A stretch of 64,000 nucleotides of DNA from Kiloniella sp. EL199 (GCF_900313065.1 NZ_OMPU01000006.1:376295-440294); one strand, 5' to 3'; shown: positions 9,211 to 19,044, counted from the first letter of the stretch. Notes: a model not told the origin generated them from the sequence alone. A program made the numbers and translations.

Positions 9211-10002
9211 GTGGCGGGTACTGATTCCACGCAACCGGATTTGGCTCAACCTTCAAACACAGGTGGTCCGGCGATTATTCTGGTCAAGCCTCAACTTGGT
9301 GAAAACATAGGGATGGTAACCCGTGCCATGTTGAACAACGGGTTAACAGAATTGCGCCTTGTAAAGCCGAGGGACGGTTGGCCGAACCCTGCTGCAGAGG
9401 CATCAGCGGCAGGTGCAATTGAGGTCTTGGAAAAAGCACAGGTTTTCGAAACGACAGAAGAGGCAATTGCCGATCTGCATAAAGTCTATGCCACGACGGC
9501 CCGAACACGGGATATGACAAAACCGGTTGCAGTCCCGCATTATGCGGCCAAGGAAATGCGCGTTTTTGATCAATCATATCAGAAGGTTGGCGTTCTTTTC
9601 GGCCCGGAAAAAGCTGGCTTGCATAATGATGATGTTGTTCTGGCTGACACTGTGATCTCTGTTCCGCTGAATCCCAAGTTTTCATCTTTGAATTTGGCGC
9701 AGGCTGTCTTGTTGATAGCCTATGAATGGTTTCAACAGGGGGTAGATGTCCCGGATGAAGAACTTTTGCTTGGTAGTTCACCATTAGCCACAAAGGACGA
9801 GTTGTTAAATTTTTACAAACGTCTTGAGGCAGCCTTAGATGAATCAGGTTTCCTCTGGCCGCCGGAAAAACGTCCAAACATGGTGCGAAACTTGCGGAAT
9901 ATCTTCCAACGCGCGCATTTAACAGATCAGGAAGTCAATACGTTGCACGGTGTGGTCAAGACGTTACAGCTTGGTCCTCGGGTGCAAAAGCCGAGAAAGT
10001 AA
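9211..10002 (+). CDS. trmJ: tRNA (cytidine/uridine-2'-O-)-methyltransferase TrmJ
   Basis: SPOUT-superfamily RNA methyltransferase; TrmJ methylates the ribose of position 32 in tRNA anticodon loops using SAM. Family motifs are NIGMVTRAMLNNG near the N-terminus, FGPEKAGL in the middle and VPLNPKFSSLNLAQAV, which forms part of the trefoil-knot SAM site. A C-terminal helical extension (FYKRLEAALDESGF) is typical of TrmJ. The start at GTG 9211 is chosen because GGAG lies 6 bases upstream; in-frame ATG (9199) and TTG (9187) starts exist with poorer sites. It probably shares a transcript with cimA. Confidence 0.88.
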   Translation: MAGTDSTQPDLAQPSNTGGPAIILVKPQLGENIGMVTRAMLNNGLTELRLVKPRDGWPNPAAEASAAGAIEVLEKAQVFETTEEAIADLHKVYATTARTRDMTKPVAVPHYAAKEMRVFDQSYQKVGVLFGPEKAGLHNDDVVLADTVISVPLNPKFSSLNLAQAVLLIAYEWFQQGVDVPDEELLLGSSPLATKDELLNFYKRLEAALDESGFLWPPEKRPNMVRNLRNIFQRAHLTDQEVNTLHGVVKTLQLGPRVQKPRK

Positions 10003-10013
10003 TTTTTTCTCGG

Positions 10014-10063
10014 AAAAAAGAGCGCAAGGTGACGTGATTAAACTTTCAGCCTTGCGCGCTTTT
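10014..10063. terminator. Bidirectional terminator between trmJ and the M24 gene
   Basis: A GC-rich stem (left arm 10020-10029 around GAGCGCAAGG, right arm 10050-10059 around CCTTGCGCGC) is flanked by A-run and T-run sequences, between two convergent genes. Confidence 0.75.
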
Positions 10064-10067
10064 AGGT

Positions 10068-11222
10068 TTACCCGTTCGAAATTAGATCAAGTGGCATTTT
10101 CGAGAGGTTTTCACAGCCGTCTTTAGTGACAACGACTGTCTGACCGGGGCACATGGCGGTGTTGTTTTCGCTATCCATCAGGATCATGTGGAGAAAGAAT
10201 ACCATATTCTCCTGCACTTCCACGGGATTGCCATGATAGAACATCGGCCAGTCCATCCAGTTCGGCGCAAATGTTGCCCCAAGACTATATCCGGTGGCGT
10301 TAAGTCGGTGTTCCTGCATCCCTGCTTCATCGGCGACCCGCGCGTAGGCATCAAAAACATCACCGACAGCAGCGCCGGGTTTGAGTGTTTCCATACAAGC
10401 AGCCATGGCATCCGTTGCTACCTTGTGCATTTCAATCTGGTGAACGGTTGGTGTACCGATTACGATCGTACGCATCATGGCGGCGTGATAGTGACGATAG
10501 GCTCCAGCCCATTCCAGTGTAATCTGATCTTCGGCATCAAGATGTCGGCGACCGGTGAAATAACGACAGAGTAGAGCATCCTGCCCTGAGCCAATGATAA
10601 ACTCATTGCCGGGATAATCTCCGCCGCCTTTGAAGACAGCTCCTTGCATGGCCGCGAGAATGTCACCTTCAAATGCACCGGGCACGCAAAGTGCATTTGC
10701 TTCACGCAGGGCATTGTCAGCCAACTCAGCCGCTTTACGTACATATCCTAGCTCTGCAGGGCTTTTTATTACCCTGAGCTGGCTTATCAAGTCAGAAGCA
10801 TCTTCCAGACGACAGAAACAGTCCAGTGCAGCATATAGACGGCGACCGTTTCGTGCTGTTAATCCATAGGCTTCAAGCTCGACTCCAAAGGTCTTATCTT
10901 TCCCACCATGTTCTTCGAGAATCTTTCGAAGGTCCAGTTCGGGTGTTGCATCGGGGCCGTCAACCCATACTCTGACATCGTCGATAATGGATGTATGCCT
11001 TGCTTGTCGTAGATCTGCCGATCTGGTCAGCAACGTCATTGTTCCGTCGGAACCGAGATAAAGACACTGGAAGAAAACATAACCAAAAGTGTCATATCCA
11101 GTTAGGTAAAACATTGATTCTTGACGGAAAATAAGCATCCCGTCCAAGTTACGCTTTACCATCTCTTCAATAGTTTTTTGACGGCGTTGGGCCAGTTCTT
11201 CTTCGGAAAAGTGGATTGCCAT
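10068..11222 (-). CDS. M24-fold (creatinase/Xaa-Pro peptidase-like) hydrolase without metal ligands
   Basis: A pita-bread-fold protein: creatinase N-terminal domain (about residues 10-140), then an M24 domain. In ordinary M24 aminopeptidases five residues (Asp, Asp, His, Glu, Glu) bind two metals. Here the matching segments read LEWAG, YHAAMMRT, GYSLG, FFLHMIL and CPGQTVVVT, so none of the five is kept. This resembles the metal-independent creatinase branch, to which ectoine hydrolase (DoeA) is also related. No dipeptidase activity should be assumed, and the substrate is unknown. The start at 11222 has GAGG 7 bases upstream; an in-frame extension to 11360 overlaps the rpsD promoter and is unlikely. 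Confidence 0.8.
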   Translation of the reverse strand: MAIHFSEEELAQRRQKTIEEMVKRNLDGMLIFRQESMFYLTGYDTFGYVFFQCLYLGSDGTMTLLTRSADLRQARHTSIIDDVRVWVDGPDATPELDLRKILEEHGGKDKTFGVELEAYGLTARNGRRLYAALDCFCRLEDASDLISQLRVIKSPAELGYVRKAAELADNALREANALCVPGAFEGDILAAMQGAVFKGGGDYPGNEFIIGSGQDALLCRYFTGRRHLDAEDQITLEWAGAYRHYHAAMMRTIVIGTPTVHQIEMHKVATDAMAACMETLKPGAAVGDVFDAYARVADEAGMQEHRLNATGYSLGATFAPNWMDWPMFYHGNPVEVQENMVFFLHMILMDSENNTAMCPGQTVVVTKDGCENLSKMPLDLISNG

Positions 11223-11321
11223 TGGCTTAACCTCGTAAAATGGGTAGTTCTGCTGACCTGCAGGAAAGATATAGAAATGTATCTTACGCAGGCTTTGCAA
11301 TCTGTACAGCGAGAAATAGGT

Positions 11322-11349
11322 TTGACTTTTGGATGTGTATCCGTATAGT
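11322..11349 (+). promoter_or_regulatory. sigma70-type promoter of rpsD
   Basis: TTGACT at 11322-11327 and TATAGT at 11344-11349 are separated by 16 bp, about 100 bp upstream of the rpsD start codon. This is the clearest housekeeping promoter in the window. Confidence 0.75.
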
Positions 11350-11447
11350 CGCGCCTGCATTCCCGGGAAAGTGGGGCGGCCACAGGCCTGTTCCCCGTCC
11401 TTGATTGGAACTACCGGGACACCAAACTTAATATATAGGATATCGAA

Positions 11448-12065
11448 ATGTCCAAGCGTATCGCTGCTAAATATAAAATTAACCGCCGTCTTGGCGTTAA
11501 TCTTTGGGGTCGCCCAAAAAGCCCCCTAAACCGTCGTGACTACGGCCCTGGTCAGCATGGCCAACGCCGCAAAGGTAAGACTTCTGACTTTGGTACACAG
11601 CTTATGGCCAAACAGAAGCTCAAAGGTTACTACGGCAACATCGGTGAAAAACAGTTCCGTCGTTACTTTGCAGAAGCCAACCGTCGTAAAGGCGATACAG
11701 GTCAGAACCTTGTTGGCATTCTTGAAAGTCGTCTGGATGCCGTTATTTATCGTGCGAAATTCGTACCTACAGTATTTGCTGCGCGTCAATTCGTGAACCA
11801 CGGGCACGTTACTGTTAATGGTAAAAAAGTGAACATTCCTTCCTATCAAGTTAAAGAAGGCGATGTGATCGAAGTTAAAGAGAAAAGCCGTCAGATCCCT
11901 ATGGTTCTGGAAGCTGTTGAATCTGTTGAGCGTGAAGTTCCAGAATATGTAAATTCCGACCTGAAAGCGATGAAAGCTACTTTCGTTCGCGTTCCTGAAC
12001 TTGCTGATATTCCTTATCCAGTTCAAATGGAACCAAACCTGATCATCGAATTTTACTCCCGCTAA
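11448..12065 (+). CDS. rpsD: 30S ribosomal protein S4
   Basis: Primary 16S rRNA-binding protein of the small subunit. The 205-aa length, the start [10 protein letters not shown] and the S4 RNA-binding domain (about residues 95-160, with [19 protein letters not shown]) are typical. It lacks the zinc-binding cysteines near the N-terminus that some bacterial S4 proteins have, so it is the C-minus form. It stands alone with its own promoter and terminator rather than in the alpha operon, as is common in alphaproteobacteria. Codon use appears biased as expected for a highly expressed gene. Confidence 0.98.
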   Translation: MSKRIAAKYKINRRLGVNLWGRPKSPLNRRDYGPGQHGQRRKGKTSDFGTQLMAKQKLKGYYGNIGEKQFRRYFAEANRRKGDTGQNLVGILESRLDAVIYRAKFVPTVFAARQFVNHGHVTVNGKKVNIPSYQVKEGDVIEVKEKSRQIPMVLEAVESVEREVPEYVNSDLKAMKATFVRVPELADIPYPVQMEPNLIIEFYSR

Positions 12066-12113
12066 TCGGGACGAAAATTCTGTCGGCAGCTTTGTTGACA
12101 TTAAATGGTTATC

Positions 12114-12148
12114 AAAAAAGGTTGTCAGTTTTACTGGCAACCTTTTTT
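12114..12148 (+). terminator. Intrinsic terminator after rpsD
   Basis: Near-perfect stem (AAAAAAGGTTGTCAG paired with CTGGCAACCTTTTTT) with a short loop and a T6 tail. Confidence 0.9.
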
Positions 12149-12210
12149 GTTTGAGTGAACTCAAAGCTTATATTCTCTAGTATGTCTATATTGCTCCTCG
12201 GGATGTTTAG

Positions 12211-12549
12211 CTAAAAGCTTTCAATCCCTGGAATTGTGCATTCGCCTCTTGTGAAAACCTGTTTTACATGACCAAAGCGATGTTGGACTATTTTTAGATA
12301 TCCTTTGCAGTCATGGAAGCGAATAAAGGTGTCATAGCCTTGGATACGCTGTCTTCTGCTATTGCTGATACCACGTTCGAGTGTGGTTTGGGATTTGATG
12401 GTATTCTGGTCAATATTGTACTTGATAAGTACTTCTTGCATCTGATCTGGGTAGGGATTTGGCGCTGCCGCATGTGTAGGCGACACTATGGTATTACTCA
12501 GAGTAAGAGTAGTACTCAAAGCGAAAGCTGTGAAGGTAAAGTATTTCAT
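12211..12549 (-). CDS. Small exported protein, unknown function
   Basis: 112 aa with a clear N-terminal signal peptide: a Lys at position 2, a hydrophobic core to about residue 22, and a likely cleavage after THA near residue 27. The mature part of about 85 residues is hydrophilic. It contains two cysteines, in HDCKGY and RGECTIP near the C-terminus, that could form a periplasmic disulfide. I do not recognise a family. It is transcribed towards rpsD, and no neighbour suggests a role. Confidence 0.7.
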   Translation of the reverse strand: MKYFTFTAFALSTTLTLSNTIVSPTHAAAPNPYPDQMQEVLIKYNIDQNTIKSQTTLERGISNSRRQRIQGYDTFIRFHDCKGYLKIVQHRFGHVKQVFTRGECTIPGIESF

Positions 12550-12869
12550 TGATCGTCATCTCTTTAGGTATCGTTGTCGGGGGGTAGATGATTTATAAGT
12601 GGTTGTAGCTAAAGAGATTTAAATGTTTGATTGGAACTAAAAATATCATCTTATTGTGATGTTTTTTTGAGTTTAATAAATACCATATGGAACTCTATAT
12701 GTTGAAAAAGTTCAGAACGGTTTTCAAATATGGTAGATGTAATTCTTTCTAAGTATTTATATATAATGCCTTAATTAATTTTCTCGCTGAGAATAGGTAT
12801 TATTGATGTACACCTGCTTTGAGTTTTCAAAGCTATCACAGTGATGTGAGATTTTCAGGCTGAGTCGAT
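12550..12869. other. AT-rich intergenic region
   Basis: No open frame of note on either strand. It holds the upstream region of the exported protein and a weak hairpin near 12645-12665 followed by T7 that could act as a terminator in the plus direction. Nothing else recognised. Confidence 0.4.
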
Positions 12870-12895
12870 AAAAAAGGCCGCCATCGGCGACCCTT
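12870..12895 (-). terminator. Intrinsic terminator after grxD
   Basis: On the minus strand the stem GGTCGCC-GAT-GGCGGCC (one mismatch) is followed by T6, 31 bp beyond the grxD stop. It would end the pur-bolA-grxD transcript. Confidence 0.75.
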
Positions 12896-12926
12896 TCAAT
12901 AGACGATCTTTTGTAATGACAGAAGC

Positions 12927-13268
12927 TTAGGAAGCTTGTTCCTGTGCCTCAAGTCCTTTGTCTTTGAAGAACTGTTGAAGTTCACCAGTCTGGAACATTT
13001 CACGTAGAATATCGCAACCGCCAACAAACTCACCTTTGACATAGAGCTGAGGAATGGTTGGCCAGTTACTGAAATCTTTGATGCCTTGTCTAATGCTTGG
13101 GTCTTGTAAAACATCAATACCAGTAAATTTAACACCAAGATGGGTCAATATTTGTGCCGCAGTTGCGGAAAACCCACATTGCGGAAACACAGGTGTACCT
13201 TTCATGAAAAGTACAACGTCGTTTTCGTTTACTTCCTGACGAATGCGTTCAGCGACAACGTTATCCAT
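12927..13268 (-). CDS. grxD: Monothiol glutaredoxin GrxD
   Basis: CGFS-type monothiol glutaredoxin that binds a [2Fe-2S] cluster with glutathione and passes it to other proteins. It commonly works with BolA partners in iron-sulfur trafficking. The CGFS motif is at residues 31-34, and the glutathione-contacting WPTIPQLYVKGEFVGG segment follows in mid-protein. Length (113 aa) is typical. The gene just upstream encodes the BolA partner, so the pair is the classic Grx-BolA couple at the end of the purSQL cluster. Confidence 0.96.
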   Translation of the reverse strand: MDNVVAERIRQEVNENDVVLFMKGTPVFPQCGFSATAAQILTHLGVKFTGIDVLQDPSIRQGIKDFSNWPTIPQLYVKGEFVGGCDILREMFQTGELQQFFKDKGLEAQEQAS

Positions 13269-13307
13269 AAGGTTTATTCCTTGATCGTATTAATTCAGTA
13301 AGATGGC

Positions 13308-13544
13308 TTAGGTCTGCGGGGCAGAAGTCTGTAAAGCCAGCGCGTGTAACTCATTGCCCATACGTCCTTGGAGGGCTTGGTAAACCATCTGGTGCTGTTG
13401 CACGCGGGTTTTCCCTTCAAAGGCAGGCGAAACGACGTAAGCTGCATAGTGATCACCATCACCACGAAGATCTTCAATGGTTACATCTGCTTCGGGCAGT
13501 GCATCCCGAATCAATGCTTCGATCTCTGCAGGGTTCATCGGCAT
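13308..13544 (-). CDS. BolA family protein
   Basis: Small BolA/IbaG-type protein that forms a cluster-bridged complex with monothiol glutaredoxins. It is about 78 aa from ATG 13544, chosen because AAGGA lies 8 bases upstream; a Met seven codons earlier lacks such a site. The family core is visible as GDGDHYAAYVVSPAFEGK and VQQHQMVYQAL. The conserved His of HQMVYQAL is the likely cluster ligand. It is immediately upstream of grxD (39 bp) and downstream of purL. Confidence 0.92.
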   Translation of the reverse strand: MPMNPAEIEALIRDALPEADVTIEDLRGDGDHYAAYVVSPAFEGKTRVQQHQMVYQALQGRMGNELHALALQTSAPQT

Positions 13545-13649
13545 AAATACTGTCCTTGTTCTCATTTCTCCGGTTCAGATTGAGAAGCTTGTTCTCGATT
13601 CTCAATCCTTTTCAGGTACCACACTACAAAGCTTGTTCGAAAAGATCTA

Positions 13650-13677
13650 CAGGAGAGGTATTTTAAATCCTCTCCTG
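13650..13677 (-). terminator. Hairpin after purL, possible partial terminator
   Basis: A 9-bp perfect stem (CAGGAGAGG with CCTCTCCTG) lies 32 bp past the purL stop. The following minus-strand sequence TAGATCTTTT is only weakly T-rich, so read-through into bolA-grxD is plausible. Confidence 0.5.
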
Positions 13678-13708
13678 CGTCAAAACTTCTTTCCGACGGT
13701 GAATAAAG

Positions 13709-15898
13709 TTATCCGGCCATATAGTTTGGCATCCATGCTTCGTTGCATGCACGAAGCTCTGTTACGGATATGGTACTTCCACCTGGTAGCGTCAAGCCAT
13801 TCCCGCCTGTACAACCAACGACAACGGCGGAAACGCCTACTTCTTCGGCTGCTTCAAGAAAGCTCTCGGCATCACTAATAGAAATCAGGTAACGACCTTG
13901 ATCCTCACCGAATAACCAAGCCGTTGTCGGTGTTTCAACTTCTGCTGGTTTGATTACTTCTACGCCCATGTTTGATGCAATGGCCATATCGGCAACAGCA
14001 GCAGCAAGGCCGCCATCGGATAAATCGTGACAGCTTTTTACAAAACCGCCTTCAATTTGTGATCTGACAAACTCACCGTTTTTACGTTCGGCGGCAAGGT
14101 CAACAATCGGTGCATTTCCTTCGCGACGTCCTTCTATCACATCAAGATAGATGGACATGCCAACATGTCCGATTGAATCTCCGATGAGAACCAGACTTTC
14201 CCCTTCGGATCCAAAGGCAACTGTTGCTGTTTTGTCCGAATTTTTAATCAGACCGACACCACCGATTACAGGTGTTGGCAGAATGCCTTTACCGTTGGTT
14301 TCGTTGTAGAGAGAAACGTTACCGGATACGACTGGGTAATCCAGCGCAAGGCAAGCATCGCGCATGCCTTCGATACAGCCTACAAACTGTCCCATAATTT
14401 CCGGGCGTTCCGGGTTGCCAAAGTTCATGTTATCGGTAATAGCCAAAGGTGTTGCGCCAACCGCTGTGATATTGCGATAGGTTTCGGCAACAGCCTGTGC
14501 ACCACCCCGAACCGGGTTTGCTTTACAATAGCGTGGTGTACAGTCTGAAGTCACAGCAAGAGCACGGTTGGTACCGTGAACACGAACAACGCCTGCATCA
14601 CCACCCGGGCGTTGGATTGTATCACCCATAACCATGTGATCGTACTGTTCCCACACCCAGCGACGGCTGGACATATTCGGGGAACTCATCAAGGTTTTCA
14701 AAGCGTCTGTAGTATCACTTGCTTCTTTGATGTCACTTGCAAGTACGTCTTTTGAATCTGGTGTTGGTACCCACGGGCGATCATATTCCGGAGAATGATG
14801 TGCCAATGGTTTGATCGGCAGATCACCAACGACATCGCCGTGGAACTTCAGAACCATGCGCTTGCTATCAGTCAACTTTCCGATAACAGCAAAATCAAGA
14901 TCCCATTTCTCCATGATAGAGCGTGCAAGATTTTCTTTCCCGGGCTTGAGGATGATCAGCATGCGTTCCTGGCTTTCAGAAAGCATCATCTCGTAAGGCG
15001 TCATGCCTTCTTCGCGCTGGGGAACCTGATCCAGATCCAGTTCGACACCCATGTCCCCGGAAGAAGCCATTTCAAAGGAAGATGAGGTTAAGCCAGCAGC
15101 ACCCATATCCTGAATAGCCACGATGGCATCTGTCTGCATCAATTCCAGGCAGGCTTCTATGAGTAATTTTTCTGTAAAGGGATCACCAACCTGTACGGTA
15201 GGGCGCTTTTCATCCGATGCATCATCGAACTCAGCAGAAGCCATGGTAGCACCATGAATACCGTCGCGGCCTGTTTTGGAACCAACATAAACAACGGGAT
15301 TACCAACGCCAGATGCCTGAGCTGTAAAGATACGATCAGCTTTTGCCAAACCGACCGTCATGGCATTTACAAGGATATTGCCGTTATAAGAAGGATCAAA
15401 TTCAACTTCACCAGCAACTGTTGGAACTCCAACGCAATTACCATAGCCACCAACACCGGCAACAACACCAGATACTAGATGACGTGTTTTGGGATGATCA
15501 GGTTCACCAAACCGCAGTGCGTTCACATTGGCAATTGGACGGGCACCCATGGTGAAAACATCACGCAGAATACCACCGACACCTGTTGCTGCACCTTGAT
15601 AGGGTTCGATAAAGCTTGGATGATTGTGGCTTTCCATCTTGAAGATAGCAGCATTGCCGTCACCAATATCGATGACACCAGCGTTTTCGCCGGGACCCAT
15701 AATGACTTGTGGCCCTTCGGTAGGAAGAGTTTTAAGCCACTTTTTTGATGATTTATAAGAGCAGTGCTCGGACCACATAACTGAGAAGATACCCAGTTCC
15801 AGAAGGTTGGGTTCACGACCCATAATTTCGAGAACAAGGGCGTATTCTTCTTTGTTGATCCCGTGTTCAGCGACGATTTCAGGGGTAATTTCACTCAT
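13709..15898 (-). CDS. purL: Phosphoribosylformylglycinamidine synthase subunit PurL
   Basis: Synthetase subunit of FGAM synthase in purine biosynthesis: FGAR + ATP + ammonia to FGAM. This is the small, separate form (729 aa) that requires PurQ and PurS, unlike the single-chain enterobacterial PurL. Recognisable segments are [12 protein letters not shown] near residue 45, which contributes to the active site, and [12 protein letters not shown] in the C-terminal AIR-synthase-related domain. It starts 12 bp after purQ ends, so purS-purQ-purL form one operon on the minus strand. Confidence 0.97.
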   Translation of the reverse strand: MSEITPEIVAEHGINKEEYALVLEIMGREPNLLELGIFSVMWSEHCSYKSSKKWLKTLPTEGPQVIMGPGENAGVIDIGDGNAAIFKMESHNHPSFIEPYQGAATGVGGILRDVFTMGARPIANVNALRFGEPDHPKTRHLVSGVVAGVGGYGNCVGVPTVAGEVEFDPSYNGNILVNAMTVGLAKADRIFTAQASGVGNPVVYVGSKTGRDGIHGATMASAEFDDASDEKRPTVQVGDPFTEKLLIEACLELMQTDAIVAIQDMGAAGLTSSSFEMASSGDMGVELDLDQVPQREEGMTPYEMMLSESQERMLIILKPGKENLARSIMEKWDLDFAVIGKLTDSKRMVLKFHGDVVGDLPIKPLAHHSPEYDRPWVPTPDSKDVLASDIKEASDTTDALKTLMSSPNMSSRRWVWEQYDHMVMGDTIQRPGGDAGVVRVHGTNRALAVTSDCTPRYCKANPVRGGAQAVAETYRNITAVGATPLAITDNMNFGNPERPEIMGQFVGCIEGMRDACLALDYPVVSGNVSLYNETNGKGILPTPVIGGVGLIKNSDKTATVAFGSEGESLVLIGDSIGHVGMSIYLDVIEGRREGNAPIVDLAAERKNGEFVRSQIEGGFVKSCHDLSDGGLAAAVADMAIASNMGVEVIKPAEVETPTTAWLFGEDQGRYLISISDAESFLEAAEEVGVSAVVVGCTGGNGLTLPGGSTISVTELRACNEAWMPNYMAG

Positions 15899-15910
15899 TC
15901 TTTTATCACC

Positions 15911-16600
15911 TTATGAAAGTGCCGCAACAAGGCTATCAAACATGGGGCGTCCATCTGTACCGCCCAGAACATCCTCGCAAAGGCGTTCAGGGTGAGGCAT
16001 CATGCCTAAAACATTGCCCTTTTCGTTATAAACGCCAGCAATATTATTCAGAGAGCCGTTCGGATTGCTTGCATCACTAACACTGCCATCTTCGGCACTA
16101 TAGCGAAAGGCAACTTGTCCATTGTTTTCCAAGGTTTTTAAGCTTTCTGCATCCACGAAGTAGTTTCCATCGTGATGGGCAACAGGGATACGGATGTTTT
16201 GTCCTGCCTGATATTGCTTTGTGAAGACTGTGTCGTTGCGTTCTATTTTGAGATGAATATCCCGGCAGACAAATTTTAGGTTGCTGTTACGCATCAGTGC
16301 GCCGGGCACCAGACCACATTCTGTCAGGATTTGAAAACCATTACAGATACCTAAAACTGGGACACCTTTGTTGGCACGGGCGACAACTTCTTTCATAACG
16401 GGTGATTTCGCTGACATCGCTCCACAGCGAAGATAATCGCCGTAGGAAAATCCGCCAGGAAGGCAAATCAGATCAACATCATCAAAGTCGGCATCTTTAT
16501 GCCAGACCATCTGGGGTTCAGATCCCATGGATTGACGCAACGCGACCTGAATATCTCGGTCACAGTTGGATCCTGGGAAAACGATAACCGCCGCTTTCAT
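15911..16600 (-). CDS. purQ: Phosphoribosylformylglycinamidine synthase subunit PurQ
   Basis: Class I glutamine amidotransferase subunit that supplies ammonia to PurL. The catalytic Cys sits in [10 protein letters not shown], and the His/Glu partners lie in MMPHPERL near the C-terminus. About 229 aa, the normal size. The start at ATG 16600 has GAGG upstream; an in-frame TTG two codons earlier is less likely. It lies between purS (91 bp upstream) and purL (12 bp downstream). Confidence 0.97.
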   Translation of the reverse strand: MKAAVIVFPGSNCDRDIQVALRQSMGSEPQMVWHKDADFDDVDLICLPGGFSYGDYLRCGAMSAKSPVMKEVVARANKGVPVLGICNGFQILTECGLVPGALMRNSNLKFVCRDIHLKIERNDTVFTKQYQAGQNIRIPVAHHDGNYFVDAESLKTLENNGQVAFRYSAEDGSVSDASNPNGSLNNIAGVYNEKGNVLGMMPHPERLCEDVLGGTDGRPMFDSLVAALS

Positions 16601-16690
16601 TGGCAAGTTCCTCGTAGTTTGAAATTACAGTAAGCCATTACAGATCTTTCAGTCGTGATTGCAGAAATGTGTTTCTGCAAAAGCACGAAC

Positions 16691-16933
16691 TTACTGTTCC
16701 AGATCGATGGAATAGTTTTCGATCACAGTGTTTGCCAAAAGCTTTTCGCACATGGCTGTAACGGTTTCGCGTGCTTTTGCTTCATCAGTCTCTTGGATGT
16801 CAAGTTCGATGAATTTTCCCTGGCGTGCCTCGTTAACACCATCAAAGCCCAAGGAGCCCAGTGTGTGTTCAATCGCTTTGCCCTGAGGGTCTAGGACTCC
16901 GTTTTTCAGAGTGACATGGATGCGCGCTTTCAC
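16691..16933 (-). CDS. purS: Phosphoribosylformylglycinamidine synthase subunit PurS
   Basis: Small dimeric subunit (80 aa) that bridges PurL and PurQ and helps channel ammonia. The family pattern is clear: VTLKNGVLDPQGKAIEHTL at the start and ETVTAMCEKLLANTVIENY at the end. The start is GTG 16933 with GGAG 7 bases upstream. It is the first gene of purS-purQ-purL. In many alphaproteobacteria purC lies just upstream of purS; here it does not. Confidence 0.95.
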   Translation of the reverse strand: MKARIHVTLKNGVLDPQGKAIEHTLGSLGFDGVNEARQGKFIELDIQETDEAKARETVTAMCEKLLANTVIENYSIDLEQ

Positions 16934-17540
16934 CCGTATTCTCCATTATTCAGTTGCGAACAGAAACCGCTTTTATGGCCTCTGATAAGCTACTTTCGTT
17001 TAAACAACTTGGGGACCTTTTAAAGGCCCCCGCTACAATGAACCTTTAGGTTCAGATTTCATTCTCAATTCTGCCCGACAATGTACGAAGAAACATCGTA
17101 AGCTTCTGCATGGCTGTTGTTCTTTTATCGTAAGCAAAAGTTATCAGGCTATTGAGGGAATTTCTTATAGATAGATACGATAGAACTGATCCACTGCCAG
17201 CAGGCAAGGGTGACAGGCAATAGTGTAATGTGCCCGTTAAAGAGGCCAATGGTTTGCCTTTGAAAAACGGCTTGCCCGGCATTCGCTCAGTCCCTTGGGT
17301 TTCTACCCAGAAAGAGATAACAAAGGATGGATGCTTGTTTCCATTCCTATACATTCGCGGTCCATATAGCAGTCTGTGCTATAGAAGACAATCCTAGTTT
17401 GGCTTTTGTACTTATATAGAATTTTATAAGAAAAAATTCTTTTTGGTTTAGCAGGATTAACTACTTAATATTACAGATCATTCTGATTGAATATGTTGTT
17501 TTTTAGTTGATGCTTTATGATTGAGTAACTTCAATAGGCT
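16934..17540. other. 607-bp region upstream of purS, no confident gene
   Basis: Carries the purS leader. Two inverted repeats lie close together: GGGGACCTTT with AAAGGCCCC (17011-17030, one bulged A) and TGAACC with GGTTCA around a TTTA loop (17039-17054). They could be operator or leader structures for the pur operon. A 100-codon minus-strand frame (17052-17354) looks non-coding. No remnant of purC is recognisable. Confidence 0.45.
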
Positions 17541-18296
17541 TTATATCTCTACGTCTTCAAAAGGTATGTCGCTGGGTTTACCATTGGCAAACCACCACTT
17601 TATTTTTTCTGGAGTCCCTTTCGCTGTCATGGCCTTTGGGGCGGGAAGGGCGATAAGAGAGGATGAGGTTGTCTCAAAACCTGTTGACGTTTCTACTGTC
17701 ATTGCTGCCTTGGGATAAGGGTTTTTCCGAGCCAAAATTTCTTTCCAGCCTGACCAATCATTTGCGTCAACATCGGGAATAGAGTTCGCAAAATCCTGTC
17801 TGTGAGTTGTAATACGCGGGCTATCATCGTTGCCATCACCAGCTGTGATCATGAAAATTCCTTTGGGGATGGGGAATACTTCTACTGCGCCGGGGCCATT
17901 TTCTGTATCATTACGTAACCAGAAAGCTTTTTTATAATCTGCAATAATCAAGTTGAAGCTTCTGTATGCTGCAGTATTTAAATCAGCAAGTGCCATCGCG
18001 GCATCATAAGAATCGGCATGATCCAGAGCCTCCAGAACCAATTCGCCTCTGCTGCGTTTATCTACTTGAGTGCCTAAGCTTCCGCGGCGATTTAAGACGC
18101 AGGAAAGAAGGCCGTAATCATTTGTCCCCAGCCAGGTACCCCCAGCAAGTTCATCCAGGCCAGCCACAATTTCTGGTCGATCATGCCAATGTCGCCCAGG
18201 GGGAAGCCAGGGACGATCATTCATTTCATCTCGATTGCCTGCAAATAAAAGGGGCCATTTATGACCCGGGCGAGAAAGAAGGGTAACGGTACACAT
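17541..18296 (-). CDS. NRDE (TANGO2-like) family protein
   Basis: Member of the NRDE/TANGO2 family, poorly characterised and linked in eukaryotes to heme and lipid handling. Cys2 directly after the initiator Met could become the N-terminal nucleophile typical of Ntn-type folds, and the signature NRDE is at residues 21-24. LAGGTWLG and LLSCVLNRRG are further family segments. Length 251 aa is usual. It sits between purS and the zeta genes, in the position where purC often lies in relatives; no functional link is evident. Confidence 0.88.
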   Translation of the reverse strand: MCTVTLLSRPGHKWPLLFAGNRDEMNDRPWLPPGRHWHDRPEIVAGLDELAGGTWLGTNDYGLLSCVLNRRGSLGTQVDKRSRGELVLEALDHADSYDAAMALADLNTAAYRSFNLIIADYKKAFWLRNDTENGPGAVEVFPIPKGIFMITAGDGNDDSPRITTHRQDFANSIPDVDANDWSGWKEILARKNPYPKAAMTVETSTGFETTSSSLIALPAPKAMTAKGTPEKIKWWFANGKPSDIPFEDVEI

Positions 18297-18512
18297 AGTT
18301 CCTACTATAAAATGGGTTCCTGCTATAAAATGGAATTATATTCATAAAATTAGTGAGTTTCCCTTGCAGAAGTGAAGGGGTATGACAAAATATATAACAG
18401 ATGGTTCAATGAATGGCTTTCAGTAATTTTGTAAACTGATTTCGTACTGAAATAACCACCAGTTTTAAGTTCAAGAGTAAAAAATTAAGTTCAGGCAAGG
18501 AGTCTTTGTTTT

Positions 18513-18833
18513 ATGATTAACATTAGTGACCGCGAAAAGGCATTTGAAGACAAATACCAGCATGATGAAGAGTTGCGGTTCAAAACAGAAGCACGCCGTA
18601 ACAAACTTCTTGGGCTATGGGCCGCTGATTTGATGGGACTTACCGGAGATGCTGCTGAGGAATATGCAAAGACAGTTATTAAAGCAGACTTGATTGAACC
18701 CGGTGACGAGGATGTAAAACAAAAAGTTCTGAAGGATTTTCAGAGTCGTAATATCGATAAATCAATCCATCAGTTAGAGCGTCAAATGGCTGACTTGATG
18801 GAAGAAGCTAAAAAACAGCTAATGAGTGAATAA
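18513..18833 (+). CDS. F1-ATPase zeta inhibitor family protein (DUF1476), copy 1
   Basis: DUF1476 proteins are the alphaproteobacterial zeta subunit, which blocks ATP hydrolysis by F1Fo-ATP synthase through its N-terminal segment. At 106 aa it has the family length. The hallmark is HDEELRFKTEARRNKLLGLWAA at residues 14-35, followed by PGDEDVKQKVLKDF. AAGGAG precedes the start. This copy keeps the consensus better than the second one downstream. Proximity to purB is typical for the family. Confidence 0.9.
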   Translation: MINISDREKAFEDKYQHDEELRFKTEARRNKLLGLWAADLMGLTGDAAEEYAKTVIKADLIEPGDEDVKQKVLKDFQSRNIDKSIHQLERQMADLMEEAKKQLMSE

Positions 18834-18864
18834 CAGGCTGTTAGCTTGTGGTACTTTACTACTC

Positions 18865-18896
18865 AAAAGGAGCTTCCCACGGAAGCTCCTTTTTTG
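18865..18896 (+). terminator. Intrinsic terminator after zeta copy 1
   Basis: Perfect 13-bp stem (AAAAGGAGCTTCC / GGAAGCTCCTTTT) with CAC loop and T6 tail. It separates the two paralogues into distinct transcripts. Confidence 0.92.
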
Positions 18897-19044
18897 CTTT
18901 TTAGGGATCTCAATCTCTTTTACTCCAGTGGCTGATTAAAATTAACGTATAAACTTTTGGTTATTAAGTTGCCTCTATATTGAAATATAAAAGTGTGTTT
19001 CAGGATCTTTTATATTTCAGTCTCTATTTAGGGAAATGTAGAAC

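Noticed and set aside
11526..12164. Long minus-strand frame opposite rpsD
   Set aside because: Antisense shadow of a highly biased ribosomal-protein gene; Phe/Asn-rich without a start site.
17052..17354. Minus-strand frame of 100 codons upstream of purS
   Set aside because: Composition is not protein-like, there is no good start site and no family resemblance; it does not look like a purC remnant.
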